DNA of 40,145 nt from Mesorhizobium sp. (GCA_022833215.1 JAIPUZ010000012.1:1-40145), one strand, 5' to 3'. Shown: positions 17,433 through 25,962, numbered from the stretch's first letter. Numbers and translations are program-made. The notes: generated from the letters alone by a model not told the origin.

Positions 17433-17918
17433 ATGGCGATGGCAGAAGCCGCAACCGCACCGACGCAAAAAGGTCCGTCGTTCGTCCTCCAGATCGCGAT
17501 GCTGGCTGGCCTGACCGTGGCCGCACTCGGCATGGGCTGGGGGGCCGGTGCTTACCTGAAAAGCCAGCAGGCGGCCGCGCCCAAACCGGCGCCGGCTGCG
17601 GCCGCCGATCCGGTGGTGGCGGGCTCCGGCCTCAGGCTCGTCACGCAGGATTTGCCGCCGATCACCACCAACATGGCCGCGCCGACTGAAACCTGGGTGC
17701 GGATGGACCTGTCACTGCTGCTCGAGGCGCCGCTGTCGACGGAACTGGCCAGCGCGGTCCATCAGGATCTTCTGGCGTTCATGCGCTCGGTCAGGATGCA
17801 TCAGGTGGAGGGGCCGAGCGGTTTCCGCCATCTGAAGGCGGACCTGCGCGAACGGGCCTCGATGCGCAGCGGCGGCAAGGTTCGCGACGTGCTGATCAGA
17901 ACGCTGGTGTACGAATGA
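17433..17918 (+). CDS. fliL: Flagellar basal-body protein FliL
   Basis: The 161-residue single-span protein has a short cytoplasmic N-terminus, a membrane segment at about residues 17-40 (LQIAMLAGLTVAALGMGWG), an Ala/Pro linker and a periplasmic FliL domain. FliL surrounds the stator and stabilises MotAB. Start ATG 17433 follows GGGAGCCGGAGC. It overlaps fliP by 4 bases. Rhizobia also have a FliL paralogue (MotF), but position beside fliP favours FliL. Confidence 0.9.
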   Translation: MAMAEAATAPTQKGPSFVLQIAMLAGLTVAALGMGWGAGAYLKSQQAAAPKPAPAAAADPVVAGSGLRLVTQDLPPITTNMAAPTETWVRMDLSLLLEAPLSTELASAVHQDLLAFMRSVRMHQVEGPSGFRHLKADLRERASMRSGGKVRDVLIRTLVYE

Positions 17919-18646
17919 GAATAGCAGCGGGCGCAGGCACCATTCTGCTGGCACTGACCGGCGCTGCCGGTGCGCAGCAACTCGACCTCGGCGGCCTCGG
18001 CCAGATGAGCGGCTCGACCGTTGGAACCATCATCCAGCTCTTCGGCGTCATCACGGTTCTGTCCGTGGCGCCTGGCCTGCTCATCATGGTGACCAGCTTC
18101 ACCCGCTTCATCATCGCGTTCTCGATCCTGCGAGCCGGCATCGGCCTGCAATCGACGCCCGCCAACCTGATCCTCATCTCGCTGTCGCTGTTCATGACCT
18201 TCTATGTCATGGCGCCAACCTTCGACCGCGCCTGGAACGAGGGCGTGCAGCCGCTGATGGACAACAGGATCGAGCAGTCCGAAGCGGTGGAGAAGATCGC
18301 CGACCCGTTCCGCACCTTCATGCTGGACAATGTCCGCGAGAAGGATTTCGACCTGTTTGCCGATCTGGCCCGCGAACGCGGCCAGACCGTCTCGCGCGAA
18401 GAGGTCGACCTGCGCATTCTGGTGCCGGCCTTCATGATTTCCGAAATCAGGCGGGGTTTCGAGATCGGTTTCCTGATCGTGCTGCCGTTCCTCGTCATCG
18501 ACCTGATCGTGGCCACCATCACCATGGCCATGGGCATGATGATGCTGCCGCCGACCGTGGTTTCCCTGCCCTTCAAGATCATGTTCTTCGTGCTGATCGA
18601 CGGCTGGAACCTGTTGGTGGGCTCGCTGGTGCGCTCTTTCACCTGA
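17915..18646 (+). CDS. fliP: Flagellar export gate protein FliP
   Basis: The 243-residue protein has a cleavable signal peptide (about 1-20, ending GAAGA-QQ) and four membrane segments. Conserved parts are TSFTRFIIAFSILRAGIG, ADLARERGQTVSREEVDLRI, and LPFKIMFFVLIDGWNLLVGSL. FliP forms the core of the export gate with FliQ and FliR. It is the last gene of the flgB operon, with a terminator hairpin beginning at its stop codon. Confidence 0.97.
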   Translation: MRIAAGAGTILLALTGAAGAQQLDLGGLGQMSGSTVGTIIQLFGVITVLSVAPGLLIMVTSFTRFIIAFSILRAGIGLQSTPANLILISLSLFMTFYVMAPTFDRAWNEGVQPLMDNRIEQSEAVEKIADPFRTFMLDNVREKDFDLFADLARERGQTVSREEVDLRILVPAFMISEIRRGFEIGFLIVLPFLVIDLIVATITMAMGMMMLPPTVVSLPFKIMFFVLIDGWNLLVGSLVRSFT

Positions 18647-18668
18647 AAGCGCGAAAAAAGGCGCTTTT
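18646..18668 (+). terminator. Rho-independent terminator after fliP
   Basis: The stem AAAGCGC (18646-18652) pairs with GCGCTTT (18661-18667) across an 8-base loop and ends in a run of four T. It separates the flgB-fliP operon from the flagellin genes. Confidence 0.65.
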
Positions 18669-18684
18669 ACCGTCCATTAACCAT
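18666..18684 (+). promoter_or_regulatory. CtrA-like box upstream of the first flagellin
   Basis: TTTA-N7-TTAAC (18666-18681) is one mismatch from the CtrA consensus TTAA-N7-TTAAC. It continues as the half-site TTAACCAT (18677-18684). It lies about 150 bases upstream of the flagellin ATG. Assignment rests on consensus alone. Confidence 0.4.
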
Positions 18685-18776
18685 GTTGCTTATGCTTTTC
18701 GAAGCAAGTTCCCGCCATAGTCCCGGAAATGGCGGTTGATCGCACCTAGCAGATCATTGGCATGATGCCGTACCGT

Positions 18777-18797
18777 CATACCGGTCGAGCCGGTATG
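18777..18797 (+). promoter_or_regulatory. Perfect stem-loop in the leader of the first flagellin gene
   Basis: CATACCGG (18777-18784) and CCGGTATG (18790-18797) are perfect 8-base complements around the loop TCGAG, ending 34 bases before the ATG. There is no T-run, so it is not a terminator. It could be a protein- or RNA-binding site in the flagellin mRNA leader. FlbT, encoded at 32782, is known in Caulobacter to act on a flagellin 5' leader. Confidence 0.5.
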
Positions 18798-18831
18798 TCA
18801 GATTTCCAGTAAAATCAGGGTACGTGTATCC

Positions 18832-19842
18832 ATGGCCAGCATCATGACCAATTCATCGGCTTTGACCGCGCTTCAGAGCCTGAACGCCACCAACAAGGCG
18901 CTCGAGACCACCCAGAGCCGCATCTCGACCGGCTACCGCGTCGCCACCGCTTCCGACAATGCCGCCTACTGGTCGATCGCCACCACCATGCGTTCGGACA
19001 ACAAGGCCAACTCGGTCGTGCAGGACTCTCTCGGCCTCGGCGCCGGCAAGATCGACACCGCCTACACCGCCATGAACAAGGCCATCGAGGTCGTCGACAA
19101 GATCAAGGAAAAGGTGCTTCTGGCCAAGACCGCCGGCACCGAGGACCGCGCCAAGATCCAGGCCGAGATCGCCACCTATCAGGCCCAGCTCAAGGACAAT
19201 ATCGGCGGCGCCAACTACGCCGGCTCCAACCTGCTGAAGACGGACTCGACCTCGACCGGCAGCACCAAGCTCAGCGTCATCACCTCCTACAATCGCGACG
19301 ACTCCGGTAATGTGAGCACCGGCACGATCGACGTTAATTTCGGCAAGACGCGCCTCATCGACAGCAGCGCGACGGAAGGCACTCCGGCCGTTATCGACAA
19401 CACGGATCCTCTGAACCCGGTTGTGGTGACACCCGCTGTCCCCGGCACCCCCGGCAACGGCATTCTGGACAAGGTCGGCGGCGCTTCCGGCGCGTCGATC
19501 CTGAACATCGATGTCAGCGACGTGACCGGCGTTACCGGCTACTCGGCCGCCGACGAAGGCGCAGCCTTCGACAAGCTGCTGACCGACATCGAATCGGCTC
19601 TCAGCTCCATGTCGACCGGCGCTGCCGAGCTCGGTGCCGCCAAGGCCCGCATCGACCTGCAGTCCTCCTTCGTGTCGAGCCTTTCCGACTCGATCGACAA
19701 GGGCGTGGGCCAGCTCGTCGACGCAGACATGAACAAGGAATCGACCCGCCTTCAGGCTCTCCAGGTCCAGCAGCAGCTCGGTATCCAGGCTCTGTCGATC
19801 GCCAACGGCAACTCGCAGCAGATCCTGTCGCTGTTCCGCTAA
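18832..19842 (+). CDS. fla: Flagellin, first copy
   Basis: The 336-residue filament protein has the conserved N-terminal D0/D1 region (MTNSSALTALQSLNATNKAL, STGYRVATASDNAAYWSIA) and the C-terminal D1/D0 (QLGIQALSIANGNSQQILSL with a terminal FR). The exposed middle (about residues 175-235) is variable and holds a Pro/Val-rich stretch (VVVTPAVPGTPGNG) absent from the next flagellin. The ribosome site is weak (AGGG 11 bases upstream). A CtrA-like box and a leader hairpin lie upstream, and a strong terminator follows. Confidence 0.97.
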   Translation: MASIMTNSSALTALQSLNATNKALETTQSRISTGYRVATASDNAAYWSIATTMRSDNKANSVVQDSLGLGAGKIDTAYTAMNKAIEVVDKIKEKVLLAKTAGTEDRAKIQAEIATYQAQLKDNIGGANYAGSNLLKTDSTSTGSTKLSVITSYNRDDSGNVSTGTIDVNFGKTRLIDSSATEGTPAVIDNTDPLNPVVVTPAVPGTPGNGILDKVGGASGASILNIDVSDVTGVTGYSAADEGAAFDKLLTDIESALSSMSTGAAELGAAKARIDLQSSFVSSLSDSIDKGVGQLVDADMNKESTRLQALQVQQQLGIQALSIANGNSQQILSLFR

Positions 19843-19880
19843 AAGCAGTCCGGCCACGGCCGGAACCCTGAAAACTGAAA

Positions 19881-19915
19881 GGCCGCGCTCTTCGCAAGCG
19901 CGGCCGTTCTTTTTC
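19881..19915 (+). terminator. Strong Rho-independent terminator after the first flagellin
   Basis: The stem GGCCGCGCT (19881-19889) pairs with AGCGCGGCC (19897-19905) around a 7-base loop and is followed by TTCTTTTTCT. A smaller hairpin (CCGGCC-AC-GGCCGG) lies just before it near 19850. Confidence 0.85.
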
Positions 19916-19936
19916 TGCCACCCCGCCCTGCCGGCT

Positions 19937-19976
19937 TTAATCGTCTGTTAACCACGAATTCGTAATTATGGTTAAC
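19937..19976 (+). promoter_or_regulatory. CtrA-type box and inverted repeat upstream of the second flagellin
   Basis: TTAATCGTCTGTTAAC (19937-19952) fits the CtrA consensus TTAA-N7-TTAAC exactly. The second half also forms a perfect inverted repeat: GTTAACCA (19947-19954) with TGGTTAAC (19969-19976), with the palindrome CGAATTCG between. A minus-strand half-site TTAACCAT sits at 19968-19975. All lie 54-93 bases before the GTG start. Confidence 0.5.
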
Positions 19977-20029
19977 CGAAGGTTTCGCATGTGGCGGACC
20001 GAACGCTTGTTGACCGAGGGGTGGCACCA

Positions 20030-20983
20030 GTGTCGAGCATCATGACGAATGCATCCGCAATGACGGCTTTGCAAAGCCTGAGCGCGACGAACAAGGCGCT
20101 CGAGCAGACGCAAGCCCGCATCTCGACCGGCTATCGCGTGGCGGAAGCCAGCGACAATGCAGCCTACTGGTCGATCGCCACGACGATGCGCTCGGACAAT
20201 CAGGCGAACTCGGTGGTTCAGGACGCGCTCGGCCTCGGTGCCGGCAAGGTGGACACCGCCTACACAGCCATGAACTCGGCCCTCGACGTGGTCGACAAGA
20301 TCAAGCAGAAGGTGCTGCTCGCCAAGGCCAGCGGCACCGAAGAGCGCGCCAAGATCCAGAGCGAGATCGACACTTATGTCGCCCAGCTGCGCGACAGCAT
20401 CGGCGGCGCTTCCTATGCCGGCTCGAACCTGCTGCAGACCAGCAGCGCCAGCGGCCAGCCTACCCAGGTCAGCATTATCTCGGCCTATAACCGCGATTCG
20501 GGCGGGGCGGTCTCGACCACCACCATCGACATCGCCTTCGCCAACATCAGGCTGATCGACAGCGCGGCCGACCCGCTGGGCACCCCGCCCGTCGCCGGAA
20601 CCGGCATTCTGGACACCACGGTGGGCAACGTCTCGGGAGTGTCGATCCTCAACATCGACCTGAACGATCTTTCGGGCGTGACCGGCGCCGACGACTCCGA
20701 GAAGTTCAACAATCTGTTGACCGACGTCGAAAAGGCGCTGGGCAGGATGACCAACGCCGCAGCGGAGCTCGGCGCGGCCAAGGCCCGCATCGACATGCAG
20801 AAAGACTTCGTCTCAAAGCTGATGGATTCCATCGACAAGGGTGTGGGCCAGCTCGTCGACGCCGACATGAACAAGGAATCGACCCGCCTTCAGGCGCTCC
20901 AGGTCCAGCAGCAGCTCGGCATCCAGTCGCTTTCGATCGCCAACACCAACTCGCAGAACATCCTGTCGCTGTTCAAGGGCTGA
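20030..20983 (+). CDS. fla: Flagellin, second copy
   Basis: The 317-residue flagellin is a close paralogue of the first. The N-terminal ~120 and C-terminal ~100 residues are nearly the same, while the central exposed region is shorter and different (SAADPLGTPPVAGTGILDTT). GTG 20030 is chosen because GAGGGG lies 8 bases upstream and the start then aligns with the first flagellin. It has its own upstream CtrA-like box and its own terminator, so the two genes can be expressed separately. Confidence 0.96.
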   Translation: MSSIMTNASAMTALQSLSATNKALEQTQARISTGYRVAEASDNAAYWSIATTMRSDNQANSVVQDALGLGAGKVDTAYTAMNSALDVVDKIKQKVLLAKASGTEERAKIQSEIDTYVAQLRDSIGGASYAGSNLLQTSSASGQPTQVSIISAYNRDSGGAVSTTTIDIAFANIRLIDSAADPLGTPPVAGTGILDTTVGNVSGVSILNIDLNDLSGVTGADDSEKFNNLLTDVEKALGRMTNAAAELGAAKARIDMQKDFVSKLMDSIDKGVGQLVDADMNKESTRLQALQVQQQLGIQSLSIANTNSQNILSLFKG

Positions 20984-21010
20984 TCCGCAACCGCTTCCGT
21001 CCCTTTCCTG

Positions 21011-21045
21011 ATCGGGCTGCCTCACCGGCGGCCCGATTTCATTTT
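21011..21045 (+). terminator. Rho-independent terminator after the second flagellin
   Basis: The stem ATCGGGC (21011-21017) pairs with GCCCGAT (21031-21037), with further pairing inside, and is followed by TTTCATTTT. Its T-rich tail abuts the promoter element of the fliF operon. Confidence 0.75.
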
Positions 21046-21070
21046 CGCACAAGCTTCGGCAGCTAGCCTG
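21042..21070 (+). promoter_or_regulatory. Flagellar bipartite promoter element upstream of fliF
   Basis: The sequence is CGCACAAG-N7-AGCTAGCCT (core 21046-21069), 36 bases from the second half to the fliF GTG. The spacing matches the other copies exactly. Confidence 0.6.
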
Positions 21071-21096
21071 TGAACGGGCCAAGATGCGGGAGCCGT

Positions 21097-22764
21097 GTGG
21101 CAGTGCCGGAACAGATCCAGACAATCATCGAAAACCTCAGGGGCTTCGGCACCAGGCGTCTTGCCCTGATGGGAGGCATGGCCGCCCTGATCATGGCCAC
21201 GGTCGTCGTCGGTTCGATCTATCTGAACCGTCCGGCATACGAAACGCTCTATGTCGGACTGGAACGTTCCGATGCCAGCCAGATCGGCATGGTGCTGGGT
21301 GAGGCCGGAATAGAGTTCGATGTCGGGGCGGACGGCACCAGCGTGCTGGTCGCCGCCGGCAACACCGCCCGCGCGCGCATGTTGCTGGCCGAAAAGGGCC
21401 TGCCCAACAGCGCCAATGCCGGTTACGAGCTTTTCGACAATGTCGGCTCGCTCGGCCTGACTTCCTTCATGCAGCAGATCACCCGCGTACGGGCCCTCGA
21501 AGGCGAGATTTCCCGAACCATACAATCGCTGGCCGGCGTCAAGGCCGCGCGCGTGCATATCGTCATGTCGGAGCGCGCCAACTTCCGCCGCGAGGAACAG
21601 CAGCCATCCGCTTCGGTGGTGATCCGATATGCAGGCGTGGACAGCACCAGGACGGCCCAGTCTATCCGCCACCTTGTCGCTGCCGCCGTTCCCGGCCTCG
21701 GCGCCGAAAAGGTGACCGTTCTCGATTCCGCCGGCAACCTGCTTGCCGCCGGCGACGACCCCTCCAACACCAGTGCCGCCCGTTCGCTGGGCGTGGAGCA
21801 GACGGTCGAAACCCAGATCGAGGACAATATCAGGCGGGCGCTGACTCCCTATCTCGGACCGGACAATTTCCGCGCCAGCGTCAAGGCGAATGTGAACACC
21901 GACACGAGGCAGATCGAGGAGACGATCTTCGATCCCGCATCGCGCGTCGAACGTTCGGTGCAGAGCGTACGCAACAACGAGGCAAGCAGCCAGCGCCAGT
22001 CCGCGAGCCCCGCCAGCGTCGAGCAGAACCTGCCGGAAACGCAATCCGCCGCTTCCGATGGCCCCCAGTCCAGTTCCCAGAACGATCGCCGCGAGGAGAT
22101 CACCAACTACGAGATCAATTCCCGGCGCGTCGCCACGATTTCGAACGGCTATACGGTGGACAGGATGTCGGTTGCCGTGGTGGTCAACCAGCAGCGGCTT
22201 CTTTCCATCCTCGGTCAGGACGCAACACCGCAGCAGCTTGCGGACCGTGTCGCCGAAATCCGCAAGGTCGTGGCTTCCGCCACCGGCTTCGATGAAAAGC
22301 GCGGCGACGTCATCGATGTCTCCGCCGTGGAATTCATCGACGGGCTCGACGGCGTGGCCCTGCCCCAGCCCGGCATGATGGATTCTTTCGGTAAATATAC
22401 CGGCACGCTGATCAACGCCGCCGCCTTCGTGACCGTCGCCTTCCTCGTCGCCTTCTTCGGCCTGCGCCCGATGGCTGCCGCCCTGACTGCCCGGACCGCC
22501 CCGGCGCTCGTCGCCCCCGGCTTCGAGGAAATGCAGCGTTCCCTGCCCACCCCCGAACTGGCAGCCGAATCGGCGGGAACACCGGCGCTGGAGAGTGCCG
22601 GCCACTCCGCAGTCGCCCAGGCCGACGACATCAGCCGCAGACTGAAACCGGCGCCGCAGGAGCGTCTGGTTCGAATGGTCGACCTCAATGAGGAGCGCAC
22701 CGCCCAGATCCTGCGCAAATGGGCTGCCGCCGAAGCTGCTCCTGCTTCCGCCGAGGCGGCGTGA
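21097..22764 (+). CDS. fliF: Flagellar MS-ring protein FliF
   Basis: The 555-residue protein forms the base ring of the motor. A membrane span lies at about residues 20-42 and a second at about 435-455 (INAAAFVTVAFLVAFFGL). The large periplasmic ring-building region lies between them. The C-terminal FliG-binding tail is present (ERLVRMVDLNEERTAQILRK). GTG 21097 follows GGGAG by 4 bases and GTG 21103 by 10, so the exact start is open. The stop overlaps the FliH-like gene start. Confidence 0.96.
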   Translation: MAVPEQIQTIIENLRGFGTRRLALMGGMAALIMATVVVGSIYLNRPAYETLYVGLERSDASQIGMVLGEAGIEFDVGADGTSVLVAAGNTARARMLLAEKGLPNSANAGYELFDNVGSLGLTSFMQQITRVRALEGEISRTIQSLAGVKAARVHIVMSERANFRREEQQPSASVVIRYAGVDSTRTAQSIRHLVAAAVPGLGAEKVTVLDSAGNLLAAGDDPSNTSAARSLGVEQTVETQIEDNIRRALTPYLGPDNFRASVKANVNTDTRQIEETIFDPASRVERSVQSVRNNEASSQRQSASPASVEQNLPETQSAASDGPQSSSQNDRREEITNYEINSRRVATISNGYTVDRMSVAVVVNQQRLLSILGQDATPQQLADRVAEIRKVVASATGFDEKRGDVIDVSAVEFIDGLDGVALPQPGMMDSFGKYTGTLINAAAFVTVAFLVAFFGLRPMAAALTARTAPALVAPGFEEMQRSLPTPELAAESAGTPALESAGHSAVAQADDISRRLKPAPQERLVRMVDLNEERTAQILRKWAAAEAAPASAEAA

Positions 22765-23375
22765 TGTCAGCCGCCGCGCTTTGGGACCTGTTGCCGGATT
22801 TTGGCGCAGCCAACGACCACGTTCGGCATCCGGCCGCGCAACCGGCGCCTGACAAGCCGGCCGAACCCGACGTCGAGGCTCTGGTCGAAGCGGCGGTCGC
22901 CCGGGCCGAGGCGGCACTCGCGGCGCGTCTTTCCGAAGCCCATCAGGCGCAACTTGCAGCCGAGCGCGAAGCCGCAGCCACAGACGCGCAGGCGCTCATG
23001 GAGAGCCTCGGATCCGATATCGGCGCGCTGATTTCGGATCGTCTGGAGCGATTGCAGGAGCATATCTGCGATACAATGGGAGCGGCGGCAGGCCGCATCC
23101 TGGGCGGCGTTCTGAGCGACGCCTTGCGCGAACGTTCGCTGGCGGCACTGGCCGCCACAATCGCCTCGGCAATCGACGACCCCGATGCCATCCGCATCCA
23201 GGTACGCGGCCCCGCGCACCTGTTCGAAGCGCTTTGCGCCACGCTCGGCAACCGTGCCGAAAAGCTCGACTTTGTCGAGGCGCCCGGCTTCGACCTCACC
23301 GTTTCGGTCAACGAGACGGTGATCGAGACCCGGATGGGCGAATGGTCGGCCGCCTTGTCCGGGATCGTGTCATGA
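22764..23375 (+). CDS. FliH-like export ATPase regulator (candidate)
   Basis: The 203-residue soluble protein has a Pro/Ala-rich N-terminus, an alanine/glutamate coiled-coil centre at about 35-80 (AEAALAARLSEAHQAQLAAE) and a globular C-terminal half. That half (IRIQVRGPAHLFEALCATLG, then LDFVEAPGFDLTVSVNETVI) follows the FliH/YscL C-terminal pattern of a strand, helix and a strand pair. FliH links the FliI ATPase to FliN and the gate. No other fliH is present in the window, and this gene sits between fliF and motB, overlapping both. The assignment rests on layout and pattern, not on strong identity. Confidence 0.7.
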   Translation: MSAAALWDLLPDFGAANDHVRHPAAQPAPDKPAEPDVEALVEAAVARAEAALAARLSEAHQAQLAAEREAAATDAQALMESLGSDIGALISDRLERLQEHICDTMGAAAGRILGGVLSDALRERSLAALAATIASAIDDPDAIRIQVRGPAHLFEALCATLGNRAEKLDFVEAPGFDLTVSVNETVIETRMGEWSAALSGIVS

Positions 23376-24646
23376 GCGACACCGAAGCCACCGCGCCGAG
23401 ACAGGAAATCATCATCGTCCGCCGCAGGTACGATGAGGAGGAGGCGCATCATGGCGGCGTCTGGAAGATCGCCTTCGCCGACTTCATGACGGCGATGATG
23501 TGCTTCTTTCTCGTCATGTGGCTCATCAATGCCGCCAATGAAGAAACGCGGGCCGCGGTTGCCAGCTATTTCAACCCGATCAAGCTGATCGACCGCAACT
23601 CCAGCCGCAAGGGCCTCGAGGATCTGGGCGAAGGGCCTGCATCTTCCGGCCGGGCAGAAAGCGATCCGCTTGAGGCTCTTGCCAGAACAGGGACCGATGG
23701 TCAGGGCAATGCCGGCTCCGTCGCCGAACACAACGAGCTGGAAAAGGCGGGCGCTCATACGCTTTCCCCGGATGAGCAGCTTTTTGCCGACCCCTACGCC
23801 GTGCTGGCCGAGATAGCCGCCGATTCGGGCCGCTTGCAGAATGTCAGCGAAAAGGGAGACGGCGGCGCGCAGAACTCTGGCCCTTCGTCGGGAGCCTCGG
23901 GCGGCGAGTTCTATCGCGATCCCTTCGCTCCGGACTTCTGGTCGCAGCAGATGACGGTTCCGCCGGGGGAAGCCAGCGCCGAACGCGCGAAATCCGGGGA
24001 GGAAGCCGTCGCCCACGCCTCGCAGGAGGAAACGCAACAGGAAACAGCTCCCCACACCGGTCCCGACTCCCCTGCCCGGCAGGTCGAGGCTTCTTCCGAA
24101 GGCGAAGCCACCGATGCGGGCGAAGGCAAGCAGGAGCCGCATCGGCGGGAGGATCGCTCAGAAATCATCCCGCCCGACGCAAAGGCCCGGCAAACCGCCT
24201 CGGAAATCCGGCAGCAGATAGCGCAGGCCTTCGGCTCCGGCGACAAGATAGGGGAAGGCATATCCGTGGAAGCCACGGGCCGTGGCGTGGTGCTCACCAT
24301 CACCGACCAGCTCGACTTCGGCATGTTCGAGATCGGCTCGGCACTGCCGCGCCGCGAACTCGTGCTCGCCATGGAAAAGATCGGCAGGATCCTCAGGGAG
24401 AAAGAGGGTCTGCTCTCCATTCAGGGCCACACCGACGCCCGCCCGTTCCGCAGCGCGGCTTATGACAACTGGCGTCTTTCCACCGCCCGTGCCCATGCTG
24501 CCTACTACATGCTGGTGCGCGGCGGCATGGACGAGGCGCGCATCAGGGAAGTCTCGGGCTTCGCCGACCGTGAGCCGCGCAACAAGGCCGATCCGATGGC
24601 CGCGGTGAACCGCCGTATCGCCATTCTTCTGGAGGCGCAGCCATGA
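23372..24646 (+). CDS. motB: Motor stator protein MotB
   Basis: The 424-residue stator subunit has one membrane span (about 31-54) containing the proton-binding Asp37 in WKIAFADFMTAMM. The OmpA-like peptidoglycan-binding domain is at about 300-424 (LLSIQGHTDARPF, NWRLSTARAHAAYYML, VNRRIAILL). The linker of about 230 residues is unusually long and rich in Glu, Ser and Gly; the E. coli protein has 308 residues. In rhizobia this periplasmic part contacts MotC. It overlaps the FliH-like gene and motC by 4 bases each. Confidence 0.96.
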   Translation: MSDTEATAPRQEIIIVRRRYDEEEAHHGGVWKIAFADFMTAMMCFFLVMWLINAANEETRAAVASYFNPIKLIDRNSSRKGLEDLGEGPASSGRAESDPLEALARTGTDGQGNAGSVAEHNELEKAGAHTLSPDEQLFADPYAVLAEIAADSGRLQNVSEKGDGGAQNSGPSSGASGGEFYRDPFAPDFWSQQMTVPPGEASAERAKSGEEAVAHASQEETQQETAPHTGPDSPARQVEASSEGEATDAGEGKQEPHRREDRSEIIPPDAKARQTASEIRQQIAQAFGSGDKIGEGISVEATGRGVVLTITDQLDFGMFEIGSALPRRELVLAMEKIGRILREKEGLLSIQGHTDARPFRSAAYDNWRLSTARAHAAYYMLVRGGMDEARIREVSGFADREPRNKADPMAAVNRRIAILLEAQP

Positions 24647-25962
24647 GGCGGCCGCTGTCGGGCCTGTTGCTGTTGTGGACGGGTTCGTGCCTGGCCTTTC
24701 CAGCACTGGCTGTGGCATCGAACGAGGGCTTGCAACCCTACCAGCTCGTGCGCTCGCTTCAACTCGTGCAGGACCGCATCGCCGGCGGCGATCACGCTGC
24801 CCTGCCCATGCAGGGCAAGCTTCTCGAGCTCACCGACGCACGCCTGCGAAAGGCCGCAACCGAGGATTTCCGGGAGCCGCGCAATTTCCGCGCGCTCCTC
24901 GTCTACGGCATGAGCGGCGGCAATCCCGCAACCTTGCACAATGCCATCTCGCAATTGCAGCTCGACGAGCGCAACAAGGCGCTGGCTGCCGGCGTCATCG
25001 CCTATCTTGAGGGAGATCCCGGCGCCGCGCTGAACGCGTTCGCACATGTCGAACTTGATGCGCTTCCCGAAGACATCTTCACCTTCGTCGCGCTGGTGAA
25101 AGGTTCGCTTCTGGCAAGGGAAGTGCCGGAGGTCGCTCTTGCGCTTCTCGATCAGGTCCGGCTTCTGGCCCCCGGCACGCTGGTGGAAGAGGCCGCGTTG
25201 CGCCGTTCCATCGCCATCGCCGTCACCACCTCCAACGCCGACCGCTTCGCGCGCGCCTCCACCCAGTATGTCGCGCGCTTCCTGCATTCGCCCTATGCGA
25301 GCCAGTTCGCGGATACATTCGTCACCGGTGCCGTCGCGCTCGACGGAGCAATCGGTCGCGACAGGCTGGTCGATATCGTCTCGATGATGGATGCGGAGCG
25401 CGAACGGGTCATCTGGCTGCGCATAGCGCGCAGCGCTGCCATAGACGGGCTGAGCGACCTGTCTGCATTCGCTGCCGCACGGGCGAAAGCCGATGCGGGA
25501 GAGAGCGGCGGAACCGACGACCCTCGCACGCTTCTTTATTCCGGCCTCTCCAGCATAGCCGGCGAGCCCGTGAAGGAACTTGCGGAAAAGCTCGGAAAGA
25601 TCGATCGCAACAGATTGTCGCCGGGCGACCGGATGCTGCTCGACGCCGCCCGCGCGGTCACCACCGAGGTTGTCGCTCCTCCGTCCGGCATATTCGCATC
25701 GATACCCGCACAGGAATCGGAAACGCCCGCCAAAGCGGCGTCGAAGCAGGTCGTTGAAGCTGTGTCTGCGGAAGACGCGGAAGATTTGCCCTTGGTGGAA
25801 GGCATCATGCCCGAGCCGGCACAGATCGATGCGGCCCCTGCCCCGCTGGTGGCGGCAAAACCGGCACTGCCGGAGAAGCCCGACGAAACCGACGAGACCA
25901 TCGCCAACATGCGCCGCACGATTGACAGGATCGACCAGCTGCTAGGGAGCGCCCCCCTGTGA
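24643..25962 (+). CDS. motC: Periplasmic motor protein MotC
   Basis: The 439-residue exported protein has a signal peptide ending near residue 25 (CLAFPALAVA-SN). The rest is largely helical (LVRSLQLVQDRIAGGDHAAL, YGMSGGNPATLHNAISQLQL), with an Ala/Glu/Pro-rich tail. MotC occurs in rhizobia and relatives and is thought to bind the MotB periplasmic domain and open the stator channel. Its chaperone MotE is encoded at 16151. The gene overlaps motB and fliK by 4 bases. Confidence 0.93.
   Translation: MRRPLSGLLLLWTGSCLAFPALAVASNEGLQPYQLVRSLQLVQDRIAGGDHAALPMQGKLLELTDARLRKAATEDFREPRNFRALLVYGMSGGNPATLHNAISQLQLDERNKALAAGVIAYLEGDPGAALNAFAHVELDALPEDIFTFVALVKGSLLAREVPEVALALLDQVRLLAPGTLVEEAALRRSIAIAVTTSNADRFARASTQYVARFLHSPYASQFADTFVTGAVALDGAIGRDRLVDIVSMMDAERERVIWLRIARSAAIDGLSDLSAFAAARAKADAGESGGTDDPRTLLYSGLSSIAGEPVKELAEKLGKIDRNRLSPGDRMLLDAARAVTTEVVAPPSGIFASIPAQESETPAKAASKQVVEAVSAEDAEDLPLVEGIMPEPAQIDAAPAPLVAAKPALPEKPDETDETIANMRRTIDRIDQLLGSAPL

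Noticed and set aside
18699-18722. Copy of the CGCGCAAG element before the first flagellin (AAGCAAG followed by CATAGTCCC)
   Set aside because: The match is partial, the second half is out of register and it lies about 120 bases from the start, unlike the 32-46 bases of the real set.
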